A stretch of 23,037 bases of DNA from a virus. The stretch is from positions 1 through 23,037 of the IMG/VR virus record IMGVR_UViG_3300047481_000862; one strand, given 5' to 3'. Under the pieces are notes generated by a model. That model saw only the letters and a list, made by a program, of their open reading frames with translations. It did not search any database and was not told the DNA's origin. Within the stretch, counting starts at the first letter, position 1; each line of letters opens with the position of its first letter. A program made the translations under genes and the position numbers. Shown here piece by piece: positions 7,631 to 13,589 of this stretch.

Positions 7631-8505
7631 TTAAAGAGTTTCCAACAATGGATGGATTAGGTGCAATGCTATGGAAGAAAATCTATGCCATGTCATATGC
7701 CAAATATCATAACAAGTTGTTTGAAGACACACCAATTAAATGGTTCTTAATACATTCGTCAGATAAAGTTGAAAGCGAAGATGACCCTAAATATACTGAA
7801 ATGCTTGACAAGTTTAACAATTTACTTTTAAATCCCTGGAAAGATATAGATTTTGATTCTGTTCCAGATAAAACTTTATGCCCTCATATTGGTCTTGGTT
7901 GGCCATGGCAGCCAGGTATTAATGGAGAAACAGATTATTTAGAATCTGCTCCAGAATTTAATAGGTTCTCTGATACAGTTCACAACTCAATAGTTATTCA
8001 TATCAGAAGAGGCAATGCCATTCCTGAAAATCCAAGGTACACAGAAGATGAATTCTACTTTAATGTACTAAAAGATATACCTAAAATTATTGATGACTTA
8101 AAATTAGATAATCCAAAAGTTATTATTACTACTGATTCCACAAGGGGAAAGCCATATACTCCTATAGGTGAAGACCAAGTAAGAATGAATCGTCAGCCAT
8201 TTTTATATAGTGATCAGGCTGGTAGTTATGCAACAACTACAATTGATATAGACTTGCTTAAAAGTGCTTACCCTAATGTTGAAATAATAGATGATTTAGA
8301 TACATATGATGCATTTATTCTTATGCTTACCGCAAAAGTTTTAATAGTTGGAAGTTCTTCGTTTAGTCAGTCTGCAGGACTATTGTCTACAAACATGGTT
8401 ATCGCTATGCAAAACAAAGAAAATATGAATCCTTCTTGGAACACATTTAAAAATAAAGTTGGACAGTTAGATAAATGGGGTCATTATGAAAATACTTGGA
8501 ATTAA
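7618..8505 (+). CDS. GT11-like (alpha-1,2-fucosyltransferase-like) glycosyltransferase
   Basis: 295 residues. The ATG at 7618 is preferred over an in-frame TTG at 7603 because GGAAGGA lies seven bases upstream of it. N-terminal GLGAMLWKKIYAMSYAKYH resembles the GLGNQ region of GT11 enzymes (here GLGAM). HIRRGN (128-133) is the donor-binding HxRRGD motif with Asn in place of Asp. The C-terminal VGSSSFSQSAGLLS (244-257) matches the SSFS..A motif of the family. GT11 enzymes transfer L-fucose from GDP-L-fucose to sugar acceptors. The two substitutions leave donor choice open; a related GDP-L-sugar such as GDP-L-galactose fits the epimerase downstream. It overlaps both neighbouring genes. Confidence 0.7.
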   Translation: MPEVVKEFPTMDGLGAMLWKKIYAMSYAKYHNKLFEDTPIKWFLIHSSDKVESEDDPKYTEMLDKFNNLLLNPWKDIDFDSVPDKTLCPHIGLGWPWQPGINGETDYLESAPEFNRFSDTVHNSIVIHIRRGNAIPENPRYTEDEFYFNVLKDIPKIIDDLKLDNPKVIITTDSTRGKPYTPIGEDQVRMNRQPFLYSDQAGSYATTTIDIDLLKSAYPNVEIIDDLDTYDAFILMLTAKVLIVGSSSFSQSAGLLSTNMVIAMQNKENMNPSWNTFKNKVGQLDKWGHYENTWN

Positions 8506-9928
8506 CGAAACAACACATGACGCATCAGTTACCCTTATAGAAAATGGAAACATATTATTTGCTGGACATGCTGAAAGATTTAGCAAAGAGAAAAACGACT
8601 GGTACACAAATGATGAATTAATTGATCATGCACTATCTTATGGAGAACCAGACAGAATTGCATACTACGAACACAGATGGTTAAAGAAAGCAAGAATAAT
8701 AACTCGTGGTGGCTTTGGTGGAGACAAGCCTTATTATCTCAACAGAGCAGATCTAAAATGGGTACCAAGAGAATCATTTAGCCACCACTTTTCTCATGCA
8801 GCAGCAGGCTACTATACAAGTAAATTTGATGACGCAGTAATTGTAGTCTTAGACGCTATAGGTGAATTCAATACAACAAGTATCTGGGTTGGCGAGGGCA
8901 GTAATATAAAGCCTGTAAAGAAGAAAAACTACCCATTTAGTTTTGGTTTATTTTATTCAGCCTTCACAAATCTTGTAGGCCTAAAGCCTAATGAAGAAGA
9001 ATATATATTCATGGGAATGGCTGCATATGGAGATTGGCGTAAATATTATAAAGATGTAGAAAGTTATTTCCCATCCAGAAAAGAACAAGCCTACAATTTC
9101 CACAAAGGAATAATTGATTGGCCACATCATATAGACGAACAGGCTAAGTTTGATATTGCAGCAGCAGTGCAACATATTTACACAGTTAGACTTGCAGAGT
9201 TTATGCAATATGCAAAGCAATTAACAGGCAAAAAGAATTTAGTATTCATGGGTGGTTGTGCTTTAAACTGTTCAGCAAATACCAGACTTTGGGAGATATT
9301 TGATGATATCTGGATCATGCCTAACCCTGGTGATGCAGGCAGTTCTTTAGGTGCCGCCGCAGCAGCGTATGGCAAGCATATAAACTGGAAAGACCCATAT
9401 CTTGGCTATGACTTAGGTGGTCCATATCCAGTAACTGAAATTATTACAGGATTGATTAGAAATAAAATTGTGGCAGTAGCATCAGGAAAAGCGGAGTACG
9501 GTCCAAGAGCGTTAGGTAATAGAAGCATCTTGGCAGACCCAAGAGATCCTGATATCAAAGACAAAGTAAATTTAATTAAGAAGCGTGAACTATTTAGGCC
9601 ATTTGCTCCTGTAGTGATGGAAGAACATGCCTCTAAATGGTTCAAGATGAACTTTGCAAGCCCATACATGCAGTATGCAGTAGAGTGTTTACAACCAGAT
9701 AAGATTCCTGCTGTGGTTCACAAAGACGGTACTTCAAGAGTACAAACTGTTAATAAAGAACAACATCCAGGACTGTACGAAGTATTATCAAATTGGTATG
9801 CCATGACAGGTGTTCCTGTTTTGTTAAATACAAGCCTAAATATAAAAGGGCAACCTCTTCTCAATGACGAGAATGACATTGTTGAGTGGGAAAAAACTTA
9901 CAATACAAAGATAGCGGGGCAAATATGA
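8486..9928 (+). CDS. NodU/CmcH-family carbamoyltransferase
   Basis: 480 residues. These enzymes use carbamoyl phosphate and ATP to place a carbamoyl group on a sugar or alcohol hydroxyl. The N-terminal ASKHA-like domain begins with GINETTHDAS (5-14); HHFSHAAAGYYTS (100-112) holds the His cluster for metal and carbamoyl-adenylate chemistry; EEYIFMGMAAYG follows at 171-182. The C-terminal domain carries EYGPRALGNRSILADPR, the family signature. It is somewhat shorter than usual NodU proteins (about 520-580 residues) but both domains and all main motifs are present. It overlaps the preceding transferase by 20 bases and meets the epimerase by ATGA, so a shared sugar product is likely. The acceptor is unknown. 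Confidence 0.88.
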   Translation: MKILGINETTHDASVTLIENGNILFAGHAERFSKEKNDWYTNDELIDHALSYGEPDRIAYYEHRWLKKARIITRGGFGGDKPYYLNRADLKWVPRESFSHHFSHAAAGYYTSKFDDAVIVVLDAIGEFNTTSIWVGEGSNIKPVKKKNYPFSFGLFYSAFTNLVGLKPNEEEYIFMGMAAYGDWRKYYKDVESYFPSRKEQAYNFHKGIIDWPHHIDEQAKFDIAAAVQHIYTVRLAEFMQYAKQLTGKKNLVFMGGCALNCSANTRLWEIFDDIWIMPNPGDAGSSLGAAAAAYGKHINWKDPYLGYDLGGPYPVTEIITGLIRNKIVAVASGKAEYGPRALGNRSILADPRDPDIKDKVNLIKKRELFRPFAPVVMEEHASKWFKMNFASPYMQYAVECLQPDKIPAVVHKDGTSRVQTVNKEQHPGLYEVLSNWYAMTGVPVLLNTSLNIKGQPLLNDENDIVEWEKTYNTKIAGQI

Positions 9929-10881
9929 AAACAGCATTAGTACTTGGAGCAGGCGGATTTATAGGAAGCCACTTAGTCAAAAGACTAAAAGAAGACGGCT
10001 TTATAGTTCGTGGTGTAGATCTTAAATATCCAGAACACTGGAAGACCTATGCTGATCAATTTATTATTGGTGATTTAAGAGATCCAAAGTTTGTAGAAGA
10101 AGTTTTCCACACAAGATATGATGAAGTTTATCAATTGGCTGCCGATATGGGTGGAGCAGGCTACATTAATTCTGGTGATAATGATGCAGAAGTTATGGGT
10201 AATTCTATACTCATAAATGTTAATGTTTTAAAGCAAGCAGAAAAGGTAGGAGTTAAGTCCGTATTCTTTTCATCTACCGCTTGTGTATATCCAGAATACA
10301 ATCAGATGGATGCAGGAAGTATAAATACTCGTGAAGACACAGTTTATCCAGCAGCACCTGACACAGAATATGGATGGGAAAAGTTATTTAGTGAGCGTCT
10401 ATATCTTGCATACAATAGAAATTATGGCATGAAGAACAAGATAGCCAGATATCACAATGTTTACGGTCCATACGGTACATGGGATGGCGGTAAAGAAAAA
10501 GCACCAGCAGCCATTTGTCGCAAGGTAGCAAAAGCAACAGATGAAATAGAAATTTGGGGCAATGGAGAACAACACCGTTCATTTCTGTATATAGATGAAT
10601 GTATCAAAGCAACAGTAGATTTTTATAGACAAGATAAATACTTTGAGCCAATAAATATTGGTTCTGAGAGAAATGTGTCTATAAATGAGTTGGTAGATAT
10701 TGTCTGTAAGATAGCAGGCAAAGAACTGACAAAGAAGCATGTCCCAGGTCCTCTTGGAGTCCATGCAAGAACATCACACAATGAACTAATCAAATCTGTA
10801 TTAGGTTATGCTCCAGATGAAGATTTGGAATATGGACTAACTCAGACTTATACATGGATACAAGGAGAACTAAACAAATGA
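9925..10881 (+). CDS. GDP-mannose 3,5-epimerase-like short-chain dehydrogenase
   Basis: 318 residues from the ATG at 9925, which overlaps the upstream stop (ATGA); a longer in-frame start at 9886 lies inside the previous gene. The Rossmann motif GAGGFIGS is at 8-15. LAADMGGAGYI (71-81) is the hallmark of GDP-mannose 3,5-epimerases rather than generic epimerases. C120, Y149, K153 and K192 fall exactly 25 residues before C145, Y174, K178 and K217 as I recall them for the Arabidopsis enzyme; T118 replaces its S143. GPYGTWDGGKEKAPAAICRK and EIWGNGEQHRSFLYIDEC also match. The known reaction converts GDP-D-mannose to GDP-L-galactose (and GDP-L-gulose) using bound NAD. It is the only nucleotide-sugar enzyme visible here, so the phage would rely on host GDP-mannose. 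Confidence 0.88.
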   Translation: MKTALVLGAGGFIGSHLVKRLKEDGFIVRGVDLKYPEHWKTYADQFIIGDLRDPKFVEEVFHTRYDEVYQLAADMGGAGYINSGDNDAEVMGNSILINVNVLKQAEKVGVKSVFFSSTACVYPEYNQMDAGSINTREDTVYPAAPDTEYGWEKLFSERLYLAYNRNYGMKNKIARYHNVYGPYGTWDGGKEKAPAAICRKVAKATDEIEIWGNGEQHRSFLYIDECIKATVDFYRQDKYFEPINIGSERNVSINELVDIVCKIAGKELTKKHVPGPLGVHARTSHNELIKSVLGYAPDEDLEYGLTQTYTWIQGELNK

Positions 10882-11114
10882 CGATAGAACAATGGGCTGG
10901 CCTATTAGTGTCTGCAATCACCATAGCGGTAGCATTTGCGGGATCTGTAAGGTTTCTCGTGAAACATTACCTATCTGAGTTAAAGCCAAATGGCGGAACA
11001 AGCATAAAAGATCAGGTAAATAGATTAGAGGCAAGAGTAGACGAAATAATGGTACTACTCATAGAAGCAAATACTAAGAAGAAGAAGACTCTAAAGCCTA
11101 AAGGCGAAGAATGA
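10878..11114 (+). CDS. Small membrane protein with coiled coil (possible holin or lysis accessory)
   Basis: 78 residues from the ATG at 10878, with AAGGAG at 10862-10867 and an ATGA junction with the epimerase stop. One membrane segment, roughly residues 8-28 (LLVSAITIAVAFAGSVRFLV), is followed by a heptad-like helix (IKDQVNRLEARVDEIMVLLI) and a Lys-rich tail. It opens the lysis module: lipoprotein, holin candidates and M15 peptidase follow with overlaps. A membrane anchor plus coiled coil is common among phage holins and lysis accessories, but the role is not proven. Its stop overlaps the next start by four bases. Confidence 0.6.
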   Translation: MTIEQWAGLLVSAITIAVAFAGSVRFLVKHYLSELKPNGGTSIKDQVNRLEARVDEIMVLLIEANTKKKKTLKPKGEE

Positions 11115-11296
11115 AATTTATCGTCTGCTTATTGATAGGACTTAGCCTCACAGGTTGCACTTATGATGGATGGGTTCGCTATCCCTGCCAAGAGTTTGAA
11201 AATTGGGAAAAGCCTGAGTGTAATCCTCCTCAATGCGAAGTGACAGGAACTTGCTCTGCTGACTTACTACCAGGAGTGTTTGATGAAAAGGAATAG
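11111..11296 (+). CDS. Small lipoprotein
   Basis: 61 residues. A short basic start, a hydrophobic stretch (FIVCLLIGLSL) and the lipobox LTGC with Cys16 make a clear lipoprotein signal peptide. The mature part has five further cysteines in WVRYPCQEFENW, KPECNPPQC and TGTCSADLL. Proteins with this YPCQ...W..PEC.PP.C..TGTC pattern are familiar from lysis regions of aquatic phages, where they are listed as hypothetical or spanin-like. In a monoderm host a spanin role would be unnecessary, so an exclusion or envelope role is possible. It lies between two membrane protein genes ahead of the endolysin. Confidence 0.75.
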   Translation: MKFIVCLLIGLSLTGCTYDGWVRYPCQEFENWEKPECNPPQCEVTGTCSADLLPGVFDEKE

Positions 11297-11549
11297 ATAC
11301 ACATCTGAAGAACTACACGCCAGATTAATTGTCAGTATTGGAATCATTCTGGCTATTGTATTTGCTGGCTCAGTATTCGCTTTGCTATGGGCTTTGGTAT
11401 TTGTGACTCAACCAATGAAGCAGGCTCCAAATGATGCAGCCTTCATTGACCTTGTTTCAACTTTGACAGTCTTTTTGACAGGCACCTTGGCTGGTATTGT
11501 GTCTGCTAATGGAATAAAAAACAAACAGAAAGAAAAGGAAGATGAATGA
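11283..11549 (+). CDS. Two-span membrane protein, holin candidate
   Basis: 88 residues. The ATG at 11283 is placed correctly behind AGGAG (11272-11276, six bases away). Two hydrophobic segments (about residues 15-42 and 53-75) are joined by a short loop, and the C-terminus is very charged (KNKQKEKEDE). It lies directly before the endolysin and joins it with an ATGA overlap. Two-span topology, size and position fit a class II holin or an antiholin. A second holin-like gene follows the endolysin, so the division of labour is uncertain. Confidence 0.6.
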   Translation: MKRNRYTSEELHARLIVSIGIILAIVFAGSVFALLWALVFVTQPMKQAPNDAAFIDLVSTLTVFLTGTLAGIVSANGIKNKQKEKEDE

Positions 11550-12022
11550 AAAAATCACAAAATGGTTGGCCTGCTTCTGAAGATCAGAAAGAAATAGATA
11601 TAAAGATCTTCAAAGTCAAAGGCACTGACAGAAAAATGAGACTACAGAAAGACGCTGGAGTAATCTTGGCTGCCTTTGCTGCAGATTTTCACGCTCAGAT
11701 AGAACCTATTGATGAGGGAGTGTTTGACGATTGGGCATACGCCTATAGGGATGTTAAAGGTAGTGATTCTGATTTATCAAATCACGCATCAGGAACAGCC
11801 ATAGACCTCAACGCAACCAAGCATCCGCTACATGCTCAGAATACTTTTACCAAGCAACAGGCTGTTATAATTAGAGAATTATGTAAGAAGTACGGCATTC
11901 GTTGGGGTGGAGACTACGCAAAGCGCAAAGACGAAATGCATTTTGAAATAGTTGAAACACCTGACGAAGTAAAAGCAAGAATAAAAGCAATGAAGTTAAA
12001 AAAGGAGAATAAAGATGGCTAA
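11546..12022 (+). CDS. Endolysin: M15/VanY-type D-Ala-D-Ala (L-Ala-D-Glu) peptidase
   Basis: 158 residues. It is a zinc peptidase that cuts peptide stems in peptidoglycan. The zinc ligands are visible: H80 in SNHASGTAIDLN, D87 in the same motif, and H132 in KRKDEMHFEI, with E130 as the likely catalytic base. The order and spacing (SxHxxGxAxD ... ExH) fit the M15 family. The opening NGWPAS, the DWAYAYRDVKGS segment and WGGDYAKRKDEMHF are characteristic of endolysins in phages of Actinobacteria, one reason for suggesting that host. No signal peptide, so release should depend on the neighbouring holins. No separate cell-wall-binding domain is visible. It overlaps both flanking membrane protein genes. 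Confidence 0.9.
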   Translation: MKKSQNGWPASEDQKEIDIKIFKVKGTDRKMRLQKDAGVILAAFAADFHAQIEPIDEGVFDDWAYAYRDVKGSDSDLSNHASGTAIDLNATKHPLHAQNTFTKQQAVIIRELCKKYGIRWGGDYAKRKDEMHFEIVETPDEVKARIKAMKLKKENKDG

Positions 12023-12230
12023 GGCCAAAATCGTAAAATCCAATAAAGAAAAGGCAATTGCTATGGCTCAGTCATGGGCAAGAGCATCTCTCGCATCAGT
12101 TGTAGCCCTCTACATGAGCGGAATCACTGACTGGAAGGTATTAGGCAATGCATTTATTGCAGGCTTGCTTGGACCATTAGCAAAGGCTCTTGATCCAAAA
12201 GCAACAGAGTTTGGCAAAGGTAGTAAATAA
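12015..12230 (+). CDS. Holin-like protein (actinophage type)
   Basis: 71 residues with GGAG just before the ATG; it overlaps the endolysin end by 8 bases. A basic N-terminus (KAKIVKSNKEK) is followed by a moderately hydrophobic pair of helices: SWARASLASVVALYMSG, then VLGNAFIAGLLGPLAKAL, and an end with DPKATEFGKG. This layout, including the aromatic-Ala-Arg start of the first helix and the DP...FG ending, resembles holins next to M15 endolysins in actinophages. It is a good candidate for the lesion-forming holin. A promoter overlaps its last codons (12211-12239). Confidence 0.72.
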   Translation: MAKAKIVKSNKEKAIAMAQSWARASLASVVALYMSGITDWKVLGNAFIAGLLGPLAKALDPKATEFGKGSK

Positions 12231-12239
12231 GAGTATAAT
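12211..12239 (+). promoter_or_regulatory. Sigma70-type promoter TTGGCA-17-TATAAT
   Basis: TTGGCA at 12211-12216, 17-base spacer, perfect TATAAT at 12234-12239. It lies in the last codons and stop of the holin gene. The start of transcription is expected near 12245-12247, just where an 8-bp stem begins. It would drive the structured leader and the transglycosylase. Confidence 0.75.
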
Positions 12240-12244
12240 TAGAT

Positions 12245-12461
12245 ATTAAGATCACAACGCTACACACATCCACAAGGGAATTTTGAGCGATTCAGATCTT
12301 AAAGGTGGCCCTGGAGAAATCTGGGGCCATTTAAACTTAATATGGATATAGAGGGACAACCAAGGCCTGAAAGTGTCTTAAAAACAATCCTCGCAAGGAT
12401 TTGAGGCATTTTGTAGACCACTCATGGGGCTATTTCATGGGGCTTAAAAAGGAGAAATCTA
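12245..12461 (+). ncRNA. Structured untranslated leader RNA candidate
   Basis: About 217 bases without a convincing gene between a strong promoter and the transglycosylase start. An 8-bp stem TTAAGATC/GATCTTAA (12246-12253 with 12295-12302) would begin at the 5' end and enclose a small CGCT/AGCG stem. Next comes TGGCCC/GGGCCA (12306-12311 with 12324-12329), which can be lengthened by TTAAA/TTTAA (12299-12303 with 12330-12334). That lengthening uses bases also needed by the first stem, so the two are mutually exclusive. A hairpin AATCCT-CGCA-AGGATT follows (12386-12401), then the direct repeat TCATGGGGCT at 12422-12431 and 12435-12444. The role is inferred; it may be a regulatory leader or a separate RNA. 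Confidence 0.4.
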
Positions 12462-12866
12462 ATTATAAGCAAAAATACACTAATCGGAGGACTAATTGTA
12501 TTAATAGTAGTTTTAATAGTACAATTAACAACTCCACAACCAGCAATACCAGTAATTTATAAAGACAGGCCACCTCTAATGCAGGTCAATGCAAAAGCGG
12601 TAGCCAAAGAATTACTGACCAAAGAACAATATTTATGCTTAACCAAGTTGATAGGAAAAGAATCAGCCTGGAATCCTAAAGCACAAAATCCTACATCCAC
12701 AGCAAGTGGAATAGGACAAATGCTTGATTCTACATATAAAGGATTGGGCATGAAAAAATCAGATGCAGGTGTCGTGCAATTAATGGCCACACTTGCTTAC
12801 ATTTCAAGAAGGCATGTAAATAGTTGCAATGCCCTTAGACATTTTCAAGACAAAGGATGGTACTGA
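12462..12866 (+). CDS. Membrane-anchored lysozyme-like transglycosylase with ATT start
   Basis: 134 residues if started at ATT 12462; the first in-frame ATG is only at 12579. I prefer ATT because AAGGAG (12449-12454) lies seven bases before it, the frame is open, and the added residues form a perfect anchor (TLIGGLIVLIVVLIVQL) with a short basic start, followed by a Pro/Thr linker. The catalytic domain shows CLTKLIGKESAWNPKAQN with the expected Glu of lytic transglycosylases, then GIGQMLDSTYKGLG, the GxxQ block. The end is short, so the domain is a minimal SLT fold. It would cut glycan strands, complementing the M15 peptidase. It may instead be virion-associated. Without the ATT start the protein lacks any export or anchor signal. 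Confidence 0.72.
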   Translation: MISKNTLIGGLIVLIVVLIVQLTTPQPAIPVIYKDRPPLMQVNAKAVAKELLTKEQYLCLTKLIGKESAWNPKAQNPTSTASGIGQMLDSTYKGLGMKKSDAGVVQLMATLAYISRRHVNSCNALRHFQDKGWY

Positions 12867-12943
12867 TGGAAGAAAATGATCAACTCACTGAGGTTATTAT
12901 AATTGGCCCTAATGGTGAGGAAATTAAAACATATTTGTTGTAG
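12866..12943 (+). CDS. Very small open frame (25 residues)
   Basis: Begins at an ATG overlapping the transglycosylase stop (TGATG) and encodes a short acidic peptide (MEENDQLTEVIIIGPNGEEI...). The ATGA-like junction fits translational coupling, but the length gives little evidence. No family recognised. The next promoter starts two bases after its stop. Confidence 0.3.
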   Translation: MEENDQLTEVIIIGPNGEEIKTYLL

Positions 12944-12944
12944 T

Positions 12945-12974
12945 TTGACAAACTTATATCACCAATGATATACT
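12945..12974 (+). promoter_or_regulatory. Sigma70-type promoter TTGACA-18-TATACT
   Basis: Perfect TTGACA at 12945-12950, an 18-base spacer and TATACT at 12969-12974. Expected start near 12980, at the first base of a hairpin. It is followed within 100 bases by a rho-independent terminator, so it should make a short RNA. Confidence 0.78.
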
Positions 12975-12979
12975 TAAGT

Positions 12980-13070
12980 TATTCATGTTGCCATGAATAT
13001 AAAAATGTCGCCTCCGAACGACAGCCTCCAGGTTTTTTATCTCCCGATTTCTTGCCTGGAGGTTTTTTTT
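12980..13070 (+). ncRNA. Candidate small RNA of about 90 nt with CCUCC loop
   Basis: The segment lies between a consensus promoter and a terminator and has no convincing gene. Hairpin 1: TATTCATG-TTGC-CATGAATA (12980-12999, 8 bp). Hairpin 2: TGTCG-CCTCCGAA-CGACA (13006-13023), which displays CCUCC, the anti-Shine-Dalgarno core, in its loop. Hairpin 3 is the terminator stem (13025-13062). The start of hairpin 1 coincides with the predicted start of transcription. An open frame crossing the region (12965-13162) is disregarded because it ignores all these signals. Function as a regulatory RNA acting on ribosome binding sites is inference. Confidence 0.55.
13025..13070 (+). terminator. Rho-independent terminator
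   Basis: Stem CCTCCAGG (13025-13032) with CCTGGAGG (13055-13062), 22-base loop, then eight T (13063-13070). The stem is perfect; the loop is long for a terminator. Confidence 0.8.
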
Positions 13071-13077
13071 ATAGAGT

Positions 13078-13106
13078 TTGCACTTTTAAAAAGAATCTGA
13101 TATACT
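13078..13106 (+). promoter_or_regulatory. Sigma70-type promoter TTGCAC-17-TATACT
   Basis: TTGCAC at 13078-13083, 17-base spacer, TATACT at 13101-13106. It starts only eight bases after the terminator T-run, so it restarts transcription for the 13289 gene and those that follow. Confidence 0.7.
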
Positions 13107-13112
13107 CTTTTT

Positions 13113-13288
13113 ACTGGAACAATGCGTTTGGAGATAATATCAAGGGTCGCACCAGCCAATAGACGGAAAGTTTCTTTCTGGAATTGATAATTCTAATCTG
13201 TTAAAGGGTTAGGGTTCCAATTCTGGAAAGTCCTTAAAAAGAAAAACAATATATATTATATATATTATATATTAAAGGGGCGAATGAG
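13113..13288 (+). ncRNA. Structured leader upstream of the 13289 gene
   Basis: About 175 untranslated bases. A 13-bp RNA helix forms between 13174-13186 and 13218-13230 (CTTTCTGGAATTG with CAATTCTGGAAAG; the central TG/TG step pairs as tandem U-G wobbles). Inside it lies CTAATC/GGTTAG (13193-13198 with 13207-13212) around an 8-base loop. Downstream is an almost pure A/T stretch (13249-13273) and a binding site AAGGGG (13275-13280) for the next gene. No T-run follows the helix, so it is a leader fold rather than a terminator. Confidence 0.4.
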
Positions 13289-13489
13289 ATGAATAAGATA
13301 TTTCCTGTAACAATTACTTACAAGGAACCAAATCCAGATTTACTGGTAGCGTATGAAGCATCATTGGATAAAAGAATTAAAGTTGGTCCAAGAGGTGGAA
13401 AATTAAGAAAGAAAAGAAAATCCACAAGGGCTGATGGAACAAATCCAAGATCTAAGGGCACAAATCCAAAGGCAAAGAAAAATGATTAA
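13289..13489 (+). CDS. Small basic protein of unknown function
   Basis: 66 residues with AAGGGG eight bases before the ATG. The N-terminal half (FPVTITYKEPNPDLLVAYEA) looks folded; the C-terminal half is a Lys/Arg/Gly-rich tail (KVGPRGGKLRKKRKSTR, then repeated GTNPxxK units) likely to contact nucleic acid. It overlaps the next small gene by 8 bases. It is the first gene after the promoter at 13078 and its long leader, so it may be well expressed. No family recognised. Confidence 0.6.
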   Translation: MNKIFPVTITYKEPNPDLLVAYEASLDKRIKVGPRGGKLRKKRKSTRADGTNPRSKGTNPKAKKND

Positions 13490-13589
13490 ATACATAATCG
13501 CTGGAACTGCTTTAAGCATAATGTTAGGCAATTTTGCAATTGGGCTTGGTGCTGCTTTTGTTTTGTATTTATGGACAGGTCAAAAATGA
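13482..13589 (+). CDS. Small single-span membrane protein (35 residues)
   Basis: Starts inside the end of the previous gene and stops with an ATGA overlap on the next. The product is nearly all hydrophobic (IIAGTALSIMLGNFAIGLGAA, then FVLYLW), fitting one or two short membrane helices, and ends GQK. Exact overlaps at both ends support a real gene. Function unknown. Confidence 0.5.
   Translation: MIKYIIAGTALSIMLGNFAIGLGAAFVLYLWTGQK

Noticed and set aside
9925-10881. Assignment as generic UDP-glucose 4-epimerase
   Set aside because: The AADMGGAGYI segment and the Cys/Lys acid-base pair point to GDP-mannose 3,5-epimerase.
3989-10881. Host chromosomal O-antigen or capsule cluster
   Set aside because: The genes are continuous with phage tail and lysis genes, in the same direction and with the same overlapping style.
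12437-12562. ATG-started frame overlapping the transglycosylase start
   Set aside because: It encodes an Asn/Ser/Thr low-complexity peptide, while the ATT frame gives a perfect membrane anchor with the binding site in place.
12965-13162. Open frame of 65 codons
   Set aside because: It crosses a terminator and a second promoter, lacks a binding site and has no protein-like composition.
13205-13235. tRNA-like T-loop (GGGTTCCAATTC) with a possible anticodon arm upstream
   Set aside because: The T stem does not pair, no acceptor stem or D arm could be found, and the bases fit better into the 13-bp helix described.
13249-13273. A/T palindromic stretch as a replication origin
   Set aside because: No iterons or replication gene nearby; simple AT-rich leader sequence is enough to explain it.
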